Part shown: one piece after another, positions 10,908 through 19,744 of the stretch | How the letters are laid out: each line of letters opens with the position of its first letter | How positions within the stretch are numbered: the stretch's first letter is position 1 | From: JAWKIJ01 sp041394325 | GTDB taxonomy: Bacteria > Actinomycetota > Acidimicrobiia > Acidimicrobiales > Microtrichaceae | DNA: 64,000 nucleotides | Direction: 5' to 3' | NCBI GenBank assembly: GCA_041394325.1 | Contig: JAWKIJ010000001.1 | Location: 2,356,001-2,420,000, forward strand | Notes under the pieces: model-generated | The model's input: the letters and a program-made list of their open reading frames with translations, nothing else | Databases searched by the model: none | Told to the model about the DNA's origin: nothing | Made by a program: the position numbers and the translations under genes

Positions 10908-11855
10908 TCAGCCGGCGGGTACCGGCACCGACATCATCGCGGCGTCCACGACGCCGCGGGCGTCGCCCGCCGCCTCGTGCAGGCTGATCCGGTGGGCGAC
11001 GCCGGCGGTGAACACCTGTTGGACGTCGGCGGGGGTCACGTAGGCGCGCCCGTACAGGGTCGCCACCGCCCGCGACGAGGCCAACACGCTCACCACCGTG
11101 CGCGGCGACGGGCCGACCGCGACCAGCGGGTGTTCGCGCACCGCCTCGATGAGATCCAACAGGTAGCCGAGCACCTCCTCCGCGACGAATACCTTGCCAA
11201 CCTCGGTGATGGTGGCGCTCAGTTCCGGTGGTGACGTGACCGCGGCGAGCCCGCGAAGGCGCTCCGAGCCGCCTTCGCCGAGCAGGATCTCGCGTTCGGC
11301 GGCACGGTCGGGAAGTCCGAGCGAGAGCGAGAGGGCGAAGCGGTCGAGCTGGCTCTCGGGTAGCGGGAAGGTTCCGAGTTGGCTGGCCGGGTTCTGCGTC
11401 GCGATGCAGAGGAACGGCGGCTCGAGTTCGTAGGTCGTTCCGTCGACGGTGACCCGCCGCTCCTCCATGGGTTCGAGGAGAGCCGACTGGGTTCGTGGGG
11501 AGGCTCTGTTCAACTCGTCGACGAGGACGACGTTGGCGAACACCGGTCCGGGGCGGAAGGTCCAGGTGGACGTCGCCAACGAGTAGACCGAGGTGCCCGA
11601 CACATCGCTCGGCATCAGGTCGGGGGTGCATTGGATCCGGCCGAAGCGACCACCGATCGACGCGGCGATCGTCTTCGCCAGCAACGTCTTTCCCGTCCCG
11701 GGCAGGTCCTCGATCAGCAGGTGGCCGCCCCCCATGACCGCGGCCACCGCGATGACGAGGGCGTCGGGCTTGCCGCGAACCGTCAGCGACAACGACGAGT
11801 AGATCGACGCGGCCACCTCGGTGGGGGTCCGCGCCGCCGTAGCGGGGAAGGTCAC
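10908..11855 (-). CDS. MoxR family AAA+ ATPase
   Basis: This 315-residue cytoplasmic AAA+ ATPase has a Walker A motif in 'EDLPGTGKTLLAKTI' near residue 52, a Walker B motif in 'VLVDELNRASPRTQSALLE' near residue 117, sensor 1 in 'CIATQNPASQLGTF', and the C-terminal lid domain ('YVTPADVQQVFTAGVAHRI'). MoxR proteins act as chaperone-like ATPases with DUF58 or VWA partners. The length is typical. It lies upstream of the DUF58 and transglutaminase genes, with 17 bases to the next start, so the three are almost certainly co-transcribed. An 85-base gap separates it from the upstream unknown gene on the same strand. Confidence 0.93.
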   Translation of the reverse strand: MTFPATAARTPTEVAASIYSSLSLTVRGKPDALVIAVAAVMGGGHLLIEDLPGTGKTLLAKTIAASIGGRFGRIQCTPDLMPSDVSGTSVYSLATSTWTFRPGPVFANVVLVDELNRASPRTQSALLEPMEERRVTVDGTTYELEPPFLCIATQNPASQLGTFPLPESQLDRFALSLSLGLPDRAAEREILLGEGGSERLRGLAAVTSPPELSATITEVGKVFVAEEVLGYLLDLIEAVREHPLVAVGPSPRTVVSVLASSRAVATLYGRAYVTPADVQQVFTAGVAHRISLHEAAGDARGVVDAAMMSVPVPAG

Positions 11856-11940
11856 GGCGGCAGTCTCTCATGGTCGGCGGCCTGCCGAAAGGGAGCCCCG
11901 CCCCTGCTCGAGTCGGCCACGGTCGTGACCGTGCCGGTGA

Positions 11941-13548
11941 TCAGGAAGACGGGACCGGCGTGGTGACGTTCAACAGGGCCTCGCCGTGCAGGTCGCTGTT
12001 GGACCAGGTCCGGTCGATCGCGGGTGCGGTGAGCACGAAGCGACCCGCCGGCACGCGTCCGCTCCAGGGAAGCAGCTCCCACAACAACGCCGGGCGCTCG
12101 CCGTGCCATCGCATCGCATAGGACAGCGCGCCCCACCTCGTCCCGAACCGCGCCACCTCGAAGTTCCTGCCCGGCTCGCAGAGCCAGCGGGCGGTCGCGA
12201 CCGCGACGGAGTCACCCTCGGGACGCGCCAGCGCATCCGCGATGCTCAGCACGGTCGCCGCGCTCGCGTCGACGCTGGCCGGCAGCAACTCGTCGGCCAT
12301 GGGTCGTCGTGCGAGATCGTCGAAGGCGCTGCCGTTCGGTGTGGGAGTGAATCCGTGGACGTTGGGCTCCGAGCGGATGGTCGTGCCCAGGCCGGCGATC
12401 TGTCGTGCTGCACGATCGAGGCCGAGGTCGTCCATCATCGCGGCCAGGCGCGCCAGCACGACGGGAGCGTCGGCGACGGTCCCCAGCGCCTTGCGCCGCC
12501 GCCGTGCCGCAAGCCACCTGACCTGAACTCCGACGTGGGCGGCGAGCACCGTCGCCGCGTCGGCATCCAGCCCCGATTCCCACGCCGTGACGATCAGGTG
12601 CAGTCGCTCGATCGCAGCGGTAGTCGACGTCGCAACCGGTGCGCCGCCGGCCATGGCGACGAGCCCGTCTGTCGCCTCGTTCGCCCCGATCCGGGCGAGC
12701 GCGCGGTCGGTGAGTGGCGACCGCTGCCCCGCTCCCGCCAGGAGCAGGTCGGCGATGGATCTACGCCATCGTGCGTCAACCTGGTCCGAGCCCGTCTCGA
12801 CCGCGGGAGTGGTGTCGCGGTGACGGGACCACCCGGTGACGATCGCATCGGCGTTCACCCCGGGCGTCGGCCGACCCGGTCCGATCCAGGCAGTGGTCGT
12901 CGCCGTGTGTGGGAGCGGCACGACCATCGCGGTGCACACCTCCTCGGCGCCGGTGTTCCCCGGCGGTTCGGCCTGGTCCCGTGCGACGTCGTCGGAGAGC
13001 GCGGTGAGGCCTTCGGACAAGGTCTTCACGTCGCCCGCCACCAGTGTGGACCGCGGGGGCCGGGAGAGACGGATCGACCACCCAATCCCGAGCGGAACGA
13101 CTCCCTCGGCGGATCGATCCGTCGCGGCCCCGACAGTGCGGGGACATCGGACCACCCAGGCGACACCCACCGGAGAGGGCGTCCTGTTGTGGACCTCGAC
13201 ATGGACCCCGGTTCGGTCGTTGGAGCCGGTGTCGTCCCCGGCGTCGGGCACGTCGCTGCCGGGGCTCGCGTCCGCCAGGGTCGCCGCGCAGGTGATGACC
13301 ACCTCCCCGCCCGACACGCGGACATGGGTCGCGACCACCGGCGTGTCGTCGAGCAGCCGGACGTGGGTGGAGGCAGACGTTGCGGGGCGGTGCCACCCAC
13401 GCTCGGTGTGGATCCACACCTCGATCCGTCGACCACGGGCAGGCCCGTCGGTGACGTCGAGCACACCGTCGCGCAGCCGGGCGATCTCACCGCGCTCGCG
13501 TGTGCCGAGCCGTACCGGCGCATGCCGGTCGGCCGGGTGGGTCGTCAT
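11941..13548 (-). CDS. Unrecognised 535-residue protein in the STAS-MoxR operon
   Basis: I do not recognise the family. The first ~200 residues look like a beta-rich domain (alternating hydrophobic strands such as 'VRVSGGEVVITCAATL' and 'VHVEVHNRTPSPVGVAWVV'). The middle, from about residue 260 to 440, is alpha-helical and alanine-rich. The C-terminal ~90 residues contain 'WGALSYAMRWHGERPALLW' and 'FVLTAPAIDRTWS', resembling the short beta domain that ends some actinobacterial (alpha/alpha)6-barrel glycoside-hydrolase-like proteins. That similarity is only an impression. There is no signal peptide or membrane segment, so it should be cytoplasmic. The ATG lies 7 bases downstream of the STAS gene stop, so the two are probably coupled. 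The frame is intact and GC3 usage is normal. Confidence 0.7.
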   Translation of the reverse strand: MTTHPADRHAPVRLGTRERGEIARLRDGVLDVTDGPARGRRIEVWIHTERGWHRPATSASTHVRLLDDTPVVATHVRVSGGEVVITCAATLADASPGSDVPDAGDDTGSNDRTGVHVEVHNRTPSPVGVAWVVRCPRTVGAATDRSAEGVVPLGIGWSIRLSRPPRSTLVAGDVKTLSEGLTALSDDVARDQAEPPGNTGAEEVCTAMVVPLPHTATTTAWIGPGRPTPGVNADAIVTGWSRHRDTTPAVETGSDQVDARWRRSIADLLLAGAGQRSPLTDRALARIGANEATDGLVAMAGGAPVATSTTAAIERLHLIVTAWESGLDADAATVLAAHVGVQVRWLAARRRRKALGTVADAPVVLARLAAMMDDLGLDRAARQIAGLGTTIRSEPNVHGFTPTPNGSAFDDLARRPMADELLPASVDASAATVLSIADALARPEGDSVAVATARWLCEPGRNFEVARFGTRWGALSYAMRWHGERPALLWELLPWSGRVPAGRFVLTAPAIDRTWSNSDLHGEALLNVTTPVPSS

Positions 13549-13555
13549 CGAATCC

Positions 13556-13906
13556 TCATTCGATCGCGGATTCCAACAGGTCGTCGAGCCCCGAGATCTG
13601 CAGTAGGCGGGTGAGAGGCGGTGCCGGGTTCACCAGGCGATATTCGAGTGAGCGGTCAGCGGCCATCATCTGACCCTGTAGGAGCATCCGCAGGCCGGCG
13701 GAGTCGACGAAGGTGACCTGGTCGCTCGCGACGTGCACCGCACCGCGTGCCTGTGCAATCGCCTGTTGGAATCGATGCTCGATCGACCGCGTCCCGGCAT
13801 GGTCGAGATCACCGGCGATCCGGATCGACACGAGGCTCGGATCGGACAGGTCCACCGAGACATGGGCGTCTCGATCGGGTTCGCTGCGGTGTCCGGGAAA
13901 GTGCAT
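13556..13906 (-). CDS. STAS domain protein (anti-anti-sigma factor-like)
   Basis: This 116-residue protein is a single STAS domain, the fold of SpoIIAA/RsbV. These proteins bind anti-sigma factor kinases when unphosphorylated and so release a sigma factor. The conserved phosphorylation-site region is visible as 'VTFVDSAGLRMLLQG' near residue 68, with the expected Asp-Ser pair, and the N-terminal strand 'VSIRIAGDLDHAG' also fits. It is the first gene of a minus-strand run that continues with the unknown 535-residue gene and the MoxR operon. No kinase or sigma factor gene lies in the window, so its partner is encoded elsewhere. The region upstream has several inverted repeats. Confidence 0.88.
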   Translation of the reverse strand: MHFPGHRSEPDRDAHVSVDLSDPSLVSIRIAGDLDHAGTRSIEHRFQQAIAQARGAVHVASDQVTFVDSAGLRMLLQGQMMAADRSLEYRLVNPAPPLTRLLQISGLDDLLESAIE

Positions 13907-14267
13907 CAGTGCCGCCTCCTGACGTGGTGGTCCGGTCTAGCCGTCGCCCGACGGAGGAGGCAAGGAGTGCTCGAAGTCCTGCAAAGGACGTACGAGTACG
14001 GACTGCCTACTCCGAGTAGGAGTCCCTGGTTTCACCACGCAATTGTACGCCGAGTACGCCGCCTCATGGGCACGAAATACGGAAATGAGGTTCTCGGAAT
14101 ATCAATGCAGGAGTGGCATCCTTTGTCGTCATTTCATGACGGTACGGTTGCGATCGCCGGTCAATGGCTGATCGCTCGCCGTCGTGGAGCGGCGTGCACG
14201 GCTCGTCGTCGCGGTGTCGGATCCGGTGAGGGGGGTACGCGGCCCGCCGCTGTGCCATCCTCGCGTC
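13907..14267. promoter_or_regulatory. 361-base intergenic region rich in inverted repeats
   Basis: No gene is visible here and base composition is less GC-rich than in the neighbours. It separates the divergent STAS and carotenoid oxygenase genes and must hold their promoters. Three inverted repeats stand out: CGTAC-GA-GTACG at 13989-14000; a longer arm pair GGACT-g-CCTACT / AGTAGG-AGTCC at 14000-14025 with a 3-base loop; and CGTCAT-TTC-ATGACG at 14127-14141. The element GAGTACG or GAGTAGG recurs at about 13994, 14014 and 14053. None is followed by a T run, so operator sites are more likely than terminators. Confidence 0.5.
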
Positions 14268-15857
14268 GTGGATTCGGAGGCCTCACCGTCGGACCGGCCG
14301 GGCGGTGGCGACTGCTCGGCCGGCTCGTACCGACCCGTCGCGGTGTCGCGTCGCGGCTGGTTGGCGGCGTCGGCGGCGCTCGGCTCGTCGGTCTGGGGGG
14401 CGTCGTGCTCCACCGGGAGCGACGGCCCCGAGGATGGAGTCGGTGGGTCGGGCACACGGCCCGGCCCTTCCACCTCGGGGACCGATGTCGTGTCGGCCGT
14501 TTCTCGACCACCGCCTCCGTCCTCGGGCCGATGGTGGTTGGACGGCGACTTCGCCCCGGTCGCCGACGAGGTCGAGGCAACCTCGCTCCGGGTGCTCTCG
14601 GGGCGGATCCCCTCGGAACTCAACGGCCTGTACGTTCGCAACGGCTCCAATCCCGCCAGCGGCGAGTCGGCGGGGTGGTTCTTCGGTGACGGGATGGTCC
14701 ACGGGGTCTGGCTCGAGGGCGGCAGGGCGACGCAGTACCGAAACCGATATGTGGACACACCGCTGTATCGGGACCGCGAGGCATTCGGGTCGCGACCACC
14801 GCTGGGCGAGACGTCGCAAAGCAACGTCTCGGTGCTGTACCACGGCGGTCGCCTGCTCAGTAGCGGCGAGGTCGGCTTCCCCTACGAGTTGTCCGGATCC
14901 GACCTTTCGACGGTCGGTCCTCACGACTTCGGTGGACGCCTCCCGGGCTCGTTCACCGCGCACCCGAAGATCGACCCGGCCACGGGTTCCATGCATTCTT
15001 TCGGCTACGGGTTCACACCGCCCTACCTGACCTATCACGTCACCGACTCGTCGGGGGCGATGAACACGGTCGAGGTGGTCGACACCGACCGTCCGACGAT
15101 GATGCACGACTTCGCGATCACCGAATCGGACGTCGTCTTCTGGGAGCTCCCGGTCGTGTTCGACCTCGCCGCGGCCACCAGGTGGGCCGCCGATCCCAGG
15201 AGTGGCGCACAGCCGTTCGTCTGGAGGCCCGAGTCCGGGGCGCGGCTCGGCGTGATGCCCCTCGGCGGGCCGAGCACGGCCATCCGGTGGTTTCCGATCG
15301 ATCCGTGCTACGTCTTCCATTCGGTCAACGCCTATCGCGACGGCGACCTGATCGTGTTGGACGTCTGCCGGCTGGGCTCGGCCTTCGAGCAGGGGTCCAC
15401 CATGTTGGGTGGTGGCGGGCTGAGTCTCCGGCGATGGCGCCTCGACACGCGTACGGGAGTCGTTCGCGACGACGTGCTCGAGACCTCCGACCCCGGAGAG
15501 CTACCCACGCGCGACCCGCGTCGGGTGGGCCGGCGGCACCGTTACGGCTATCTCGTGCAGGCCAGCCAACCGGATGTCGTTCCACGTTTGCGCGGCATCA
15601 TCAAGCACGACTTCGTTCGCGACCGTCGCGAGAAGTGGGTGCCGCCGAAGGGCCAGTTCGGCGGTGAGTGGCTCTTCGTGCCGACCGGTAGGGCCGAGGA
15701 CCGTGGCTATTTGCTGACCTACCTCTATGACGCTCCGTCGGCCACGAGTCAGTTGGTGATCGTCGCCGCCGACGATGTGACCGCCGGACCGGTTGCGAGG
15801 GTCGAGCTCCCTCAGCGGGTGCCCTTCGGGTTCCATGGCACCTTCGTGCCCGCCTAG
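14268..15857 (+). CDS. Carotenoid oxygenase family protein with Tat-like signal
   Basis: The product is a non-haem iron dioxygenase of the carotenoid cleavage (RPE65) family, which splits a conjugated double bond of carotenoids or stilbene-like substrates. The four iron-binding histidines appear in 'SFTAHPKIDP', 'PTMMHDFAI', 'CYVFHSVNAY' and the C-terminal 'PFGFHGTFV'. The family opening 'LSGRIPSELNGLYVRNGSNP' is present. The N terminus carries a twin-arginine motif ('VSRRGWLAASAALGSSV') followed by 'WGASC', so export by Tat is likely and lipidation is possible. The GTG at 14268 is the preferred start because it places the twin arginines about 30 residues in. An earlier GTG at 14184 is possible. 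The frame is intact. The substrate cannot be told from sequence. Confidence 0.88.
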   Translation: MDSEASPSDRPGGGDCSAGSYRPVAVSRRGWLAASAALGSSVWGASCSTGSDGPEDGVGGSGTRPGPSTSGTDVVSAVSRPPPPSSGRWWLDGDFAPVADEVEATSLRVLSGRIPSELNGLYVRNGSNPASGESAGWFFGDGMVHGVWLEGGRATQYRNRYVDTPLYRDREAFGSRPPLGETSQSNVSVLYHGGRLLSSGEVGFPYELSGSDLSTVGPHDFGGRLPGSFTAHPKIDPATGSMHSFGYGFTPPYLTYHVTDSSGAMNTVEVVDTDRPTMMHDFAITESDVVFWELPVVFDLAAATRWAADPRSGAQPFVWRPESGARLGVMPLGGPSTAIRWFPIDPCYVFHSVNAYRDGDLIVLDVCRLGSAFEQGSTMLGGGGLSLRRWRLDTRTGVVRDDVLETSDPGELPTRDPRRVGRRHRYGYLVQASQPDVVPRLRGIIKHDFVRDRREKWVPPKGQFGGEWLFVPTGRAEDRGYLLTYLYDAPSATSQLVIVAADDVTAGPVARVELPQRVPFGFHGTFVPA

Positions 15858-15878
15858 CGTCGCAGGGCCCCGACAACG

Positions 15879-17513
15879 TCAGATGACGGGCACGGCGCGG
15901 TCGGCCAGCACGTCGAGTGGGAGACCGGGGTCGAGAGTTCCGAACAGCAATCCGTGATCGCCCTCGGCGCGAGGAGATCCGCGTCGGCAAGGCCGGTGTC
16001 ACCGTGTCGGAGTGCCAGGCTCGCCCCCCACACCGTCGCCATGCGTTCGACCAACCGCCGGGCCGCGGCCTCGGGGCTGCGGGGCTCGGTGAGCGATCCC
16101 TCCAACCCGTCCACCGCGGCGTCGAAGCGCCGATCGGCGCCCTCGGCGAGTCGGCACTCCGCCACGAACGTCTTCGCCGCCTCGGGAGCACCCGCGAGCG
16201 CTCGGACGACGTCCAGGGCGATGACGTTGCCCGATCCCTCCCAGATCGCGTTGACCGGAGACTCCCGGTACAGGCGGCAGGATCGAGGGCTCGACGTATC
16301 CGTTGCCACCGAGGCACTCCATGGCCTCACGCACCGTCTCGCTGCACCGCTTGGTCACCCAGTACTTCGCGACCGGTGTGGCGATTCGGGCGAAGTCGGC
16401 CTCGGCGGCATCGAGCCCCATACGGTCGAACGCCCCGGAGACCCGCATCATCATCAGCGTTGCGACCTCGACCTCCACCTCGAGGTCGGCGACGACGTTG
16501 CGCATGAGCGGTTTGTCCGACAACAGTGCGCCGAAGGCCCGCCGGTGAGCGGTGTGCCAACCGGCCTGGGAGACGGCCTGGCGCATGAGGGCCGTCGATC
16601 CCACTACGCAGTCGAGGCGGGTATGGCCGACCATCTCGATGATCGTCCGAACACCCCTTCCCTCCTCTCCGACGCGGAACACGATCGTCTCCTCGAACTC
16701 GACCTCGCTCGACGCGTTCGAGCGGTTGCCCAGCTTGTCCTTGAGCCGTTGGATCCGCAGCGCGTTGCGGCTGCCGTCCGGCAGGATCCTGGGCAGGAGG
16801 AAGCAGGTGAGCCCGCCCGGCGCCTGGGCCAGCACGAGGAACGCGTCGCACATCGGCGCGGACGTGAACCACTTGTGGCCGACCAGGCGGAACACGCCAT
16901 CGCCCAGCGAGGGGGCAGGGGTTGCGACCGTCGTGTTGGCACGGACGTCGGAGCCCCCCTGCTTCTCGGTCATCCCCATCCCCATGGTGGCCCCGTCCTT
17001 TTCGCCGACGGGCAACATCCGTGGGTCGTAGGTCCGGGACAGGATCGTCGGAGTCCAGGCCTGTGCGATCGCGGGCTCGGCCCGGAGGGCCGGTATCACC
17101 GACGTCGTCATCGAGACGGGACAGCCGTGTCCGGCCTCGACCTGGCTCATGAGCATGAACATCGCGTCGCGAGCCACCCGGCCCCCCTCGCCCGGTGCGC
17201 GCTCGAAGGGTCGGCTGTGCAGGCCGTTGCGGAGCGAGCACTCCATCAGCCGATGCCACGCGGGGTGGAACTCCACCTCGTCGATCCGGCGTCCCACGGC
17301 ATCGTGGGTGTGGAGCACCGGCTCATGGCGGTTCGCGAGCCGGCCCTGTTCGAACCAGTCGGGCGTGCCGACGTACCCGCCGAACGCCCGGATCTCCGGC
17401 AGTGCCCATCCGGCGCCCTCCCGTTCGACGGCGGCGACGAGGGTCGGATCGGTCTCGAACAGGTTGTAGGCGTCGAGCGGATCGACCTGGTTGAGAACCT
17501 CATGGGTGATCAC
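15879..17513 (-). CDS. AidB-like acyl-CoA dehydrogenase (two frameshifts)
   Basis: The reconstructed protein is 544 residues, the length of the AidB branch of flavin-dependent acyl-CoA dehydrogenases. E. coli AidB belongs to the adaptive response to DNA alkylation; other members oxidise branched acyl-CoAs. Branch-typical features are the N-terminal 'VLNQVDPLDAYNLFETDP', 'DEVEFHPAWHRLM', the flavin-domain 'TEKQGGSDVRANTT' and 'VGHKWFTSAPMCDAF', and the C-terminal 'RESPVNAIWEGSGNVIALD'. The frame shifts near 16275 ('GYVEPSILP' joins 'CRLYRESP') and near 15965 ('DADLLAPR' joins 'GDHGLLFGTLDPG'), giving a natural end '...LADRAVPVI'. The gene is transcribed away from the GT4 gene, with a shared 151-base control region. 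The true substrate is unknown. Confidence 0.88.
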
Positions 17514-17648
17514 GCCCCAACGTTAGGAGCGTCGTGGAGCGGTGAGGGCCCGGTCGCGGGACGGGACTCCGCAGCGGTCGCGTCCCCCGCTCGGCGGCGA
17601 CCGCAGCGGGGCTTCGGGCACTCGCCGCCGAAACGAGCCGACGATCCC

Positions 17649-17655
17649 TACACTG
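17649..17655 (+). promoter_or_regulatory. Candidate -10 element of the GT4 gene
   Basis: TACACTG (TANNNT type) ends about 10 bases before the ATG at 17665. Transcription would begin almost at the start codon, giving a nearly leaderless mRNA, a common arrangement in Actinobacteria. No clear -35 element is seen. Confidence 0.35.
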
Positions 17656-17664
17656 ACGGACCCC

Positions 17665-18930
17665 ATGTCCCGGCCCACGATCGAGCGGCACGCGGCCGGA
17701 GCCGACGCGAGCGCGGTCGACGGCCTCCGCGTGGCCTACCTCGTCAACCAGTATCCCAAGGTCAGCCACAGCTTCGTACGTCGTGAGGTCACCGCACTCG
17801 AGCGTCTGGGCGTGCGGGTGGATCGTTTCGCGCAACGGGGCTGGGAGGGCGCCGATCTGGTCGATCCGGCCGATCGTGACGAACGTGAACGGACGACCTA
17901 CCTGGTCAACCAGGGTGGTGGCCGCCTGGCCGGCGCTACGGCGCGAGCGGCCCGACGTGACCCCCGTGCATTCGCCGAGGCGTCGGCCCTGGCGGTGACG
18001 ATGGCCAGGCGATCGGATCGTGCATCCACTTTGCACGGCGTCTACCTCGCCGAGGCCGCACTGCTCGTCGAAGCGCTCCGCGGGCGTGGTGTGACGCACC
18101 TCCACGCCCACTTCGGCACGAACTCGGCGGAGATCGCCATGCTCGCCCGGTGCCTGGGTGGTCCGCCCTACAGCTTCACGGTCCATGGCCCCGAGGAGTT
18201 CGACGCACCGGAGGCGTTGCACCTGCGGGAGAAGGTCCGACACAGTCGGTTCGTCGTCGCGATCAGCTCGTTCGGTCGCAGCCAGCTGTTCCGTTGGATC
18301 GACCACGACGACTGGCCCAAGGTCGAGGTCGTCCACTGTGGTCTCGAGCGGGGCTTCTCCGAGGAGAGCACCGAGCGCCCTTCCCCGGACGTTCCCAGGC
18401 TCGTCTCGGTCGGCAGGCTGAGCGCGCAGAAGGGCACGCTGCTACTCCTCGATGCCGCGAGACGTGTACTCGACAGCGGGCGCGACCTCGAGTTGGTGCT
18501 CGCGGGCGATGGGGAGATGCGTGGCGAGGTCGAGGCTCACATTCGTGCGCTCGACCTGACCGCGAAGGTCCGGATCACGGGGTGGATCAGCGGTGCCCAG
18601 GTGCGGGAGGAGATCCTCGCCGCGCGGGCGATGGTGCTCCCCAGCTTTGCCGAGGGCCTTCCCGTGGTGATCATGGAGGCAATGGCGCTCGGGCGCCCCG
18701 TCATCTCCACCTTCGTCGCGGGCATCCCCGAGTTGGTGACCCACGGGGAGCACGGATGGCTGTGCCCCGCCGGTGACGTCGATCGGCTCGCCGACGCGAT
18801 GGTCGGCTGCCTCGACACCCCGCCGCACGAACTGGACCGTCTCGGCTCCTCGGCGCGCGCACGCGTGTGGGCACGCCATGACGTCGACGTGGAGGCTCGA
18901 CGGCTTGCGTGGCTGTTTGCGGGGCGATGA
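17665..18930 (+). CDS. GT4 family glycosyltransferase
   Basis: This 421-residue GT-B enzyme should transfer a sugar from a nucleotide donor to a lipid or glycan acceptor on the cytoplasmic side of the membrane. The N-terminal domain begins 'RVAYLVNQYPKVSHSFVRRE', an opening typical of exopolysaccharide GT4 enzymes. The C-terminal donor domain has 'VSVGRLSAQKG', 'ELVLAGDGEMRGEVEAHI', 'RITGWISGAQV' and the retaining-GT signature region 'LPSFAEGLPVVIMEAMALG' with its paired glutamates. The ATG at 17665 is chosen because the coding signal begins there. The gene stands alone between divergent and convergent neighbours and is not part of the main polysaccharide operon. Confidence 0.9.
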   Translation: MSRPTIERHAAGADASAVDGLRVAYLVNQYPKVSHSFVRREVTALERLGVRVDRFAQRGWEGADLVDPADRDERERTTYLVNQGGGRLAGATARAARRDPRAFAEASALAVTMARRSDRASTLHGVYLAEAALLVEALRGRGVTHLHAHFGTNSAEIAMLARCLGGPPYSFTVHGPEEFDAPEALHLREKVRHSRFVVAISSFGRSQLFRWIDHDDWPKVEVVHCGLERGFSEESTERPSPDVPRLVSVGRLSAQKGTLLLLDAARRVLDSGRDLELVLAGDGEMRGEVEAHIRALDLTAKVRITGWISGAQVREEILAARAMVLPSFAEGLPVVIMEAMALGRPVISTFVAGIPELVTHGEHGWLCPAGDVDRLADAMVGCLDTPPHELDRLGSSARARVWARHDVDVEARRLAWLFAGR

Positions 18931-18953
18931 CGCCGGCGGGCCTCCCGCGACGG

Positions 18954-18974
18954 GGACGGCGCGGGTGACCGTCC
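18954..18974. terminator. Possible bidirectional hairpin between convergent genes
   Basis: GGACGG (18954-18959) and CCGTCC (18969-18974) form a 6-base stem around a 9-base loop, in the 52-base gap between the convergent GT4 and ABC ATPase genes. There is no T run, so its function as a terminator is only suggested. Confidence 0.35.
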
Positions 18975-18982
18975 GCGGTCGT

Positions 18983-19729
18983 TCAGCCTTGTGACTCGGT
19001 CGCGTCCTCGCCGCTCCCGTCCGGCTCGTCGGGCTCGCGGACCCCGGCCGATGAGGCATCTGCGAGGGCGATGGTGATCTCGCTCCGGCCGAGCAGTCGG
19101 GCGTCGTGACTGGCGGCGATCACCGCCTTTCCCTCCGCTGCACGCTCGGCGAGCAGGTCGACCACCGTGGTCGCGGCGAGGTCGTCGAGCCCGCTGGTCG
19201 GCTCGTCGGCGAGGAGGACGGCGGGGTCGTTCGCGAGTGCTCTGGCGATGGCCACGCGCTGGCGCTCGCCACCCGACATCTCCGGTGGATAGCGGCGAAG
19301 GTGGTCGCCGAGTCCCAGCGACGACAGGAGCTCGGCGCTTCGCCTGGACCGGTCGTGGCGCCCGCGATGGGTGCCGAACATCGCCAGCTCGACGTTCTGC
19401 CGGGCGGTCAGGCGTGGGATCAGGTTGTGCGCCTGGAAGACGAGGCCGACCACGGAGCGTCGATGATGGTTGAGCCCGAGGGGATGCCCGTCGAGGTGGT
19501 GCCCGTTCACCTCGAGGGAGCCCACGGTCGGCCGTTCGAGGCCGGCGATCAGTTGGAGCAGGGTCGACTTCCCCGACCCCGACGGTCCCGTCAGGGCAAC
19601 GAGGCCACCCCAGGGAACCTCGAAGCTCACGTCGGCGACGGCGATCGTCGAGCCGTAGCGCATGGTCACACGCTCGGCCTTCACCGCGACGTCGGCGCGT
19701 TGGCGCGTGTCGTTCGCTCGTCTGCTCAT
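18983..19729 (-). CDS. ABC transporter ATP-binding protein (LolD/MacB type)
   Basis: This 248-residue nucleotide-binding subunit has Walker A 'GPSGSGKSTLLQLIAGLE', Q-loop 'VFQAHNLIPRLTARQN', the signature motif 'MSGGERQRVAIARALAND', Walker B 'VLLADEPTSGLDD' and the H-loop 'AASHDARLL'. It belongs to the group that pairs with FtsX-type permeases to export lipids, peptides or lipoproteins, or to drive envelope processes. It starts 15 bases after the permease gene stops, so the two form an operon and a single transporter. The acidic C-terminal tail of about 25 residues has no known role. The frame is intact. Confidence 0.94.
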   Translation of the reverse strand: MSRRANDTRQRADVAVKAERVTMRYGSTIAVADVSFEVPWGGLVALTGPSGSGKSTLLQLIAGLERPTVGSLEVNGHHLDGHPLGLNHHRRSVVGLVFQAHNLIPRLTARQNVELAMFGTHRGRHDRSRRSAELLSSLGLGDHLRRYPPEMSGGERQRVAIARALANDPAVLLADEPTSGLDDLAATTVVDLLAERAAEGKAVIAASHDARLLGRSEITIALADASSAGVREPDEPDGSGEDATESQG

Positions 19730-19744
19730 GGCACGGTGCCTTCG

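Noticed and set aside
11986..13614. Plus-strand open frame of about 540 codons
   Set aside because: Shadow of the 535-residue minus-strand gene; composition is dominated by Arg, Gly and Pro, and no domain is visible.
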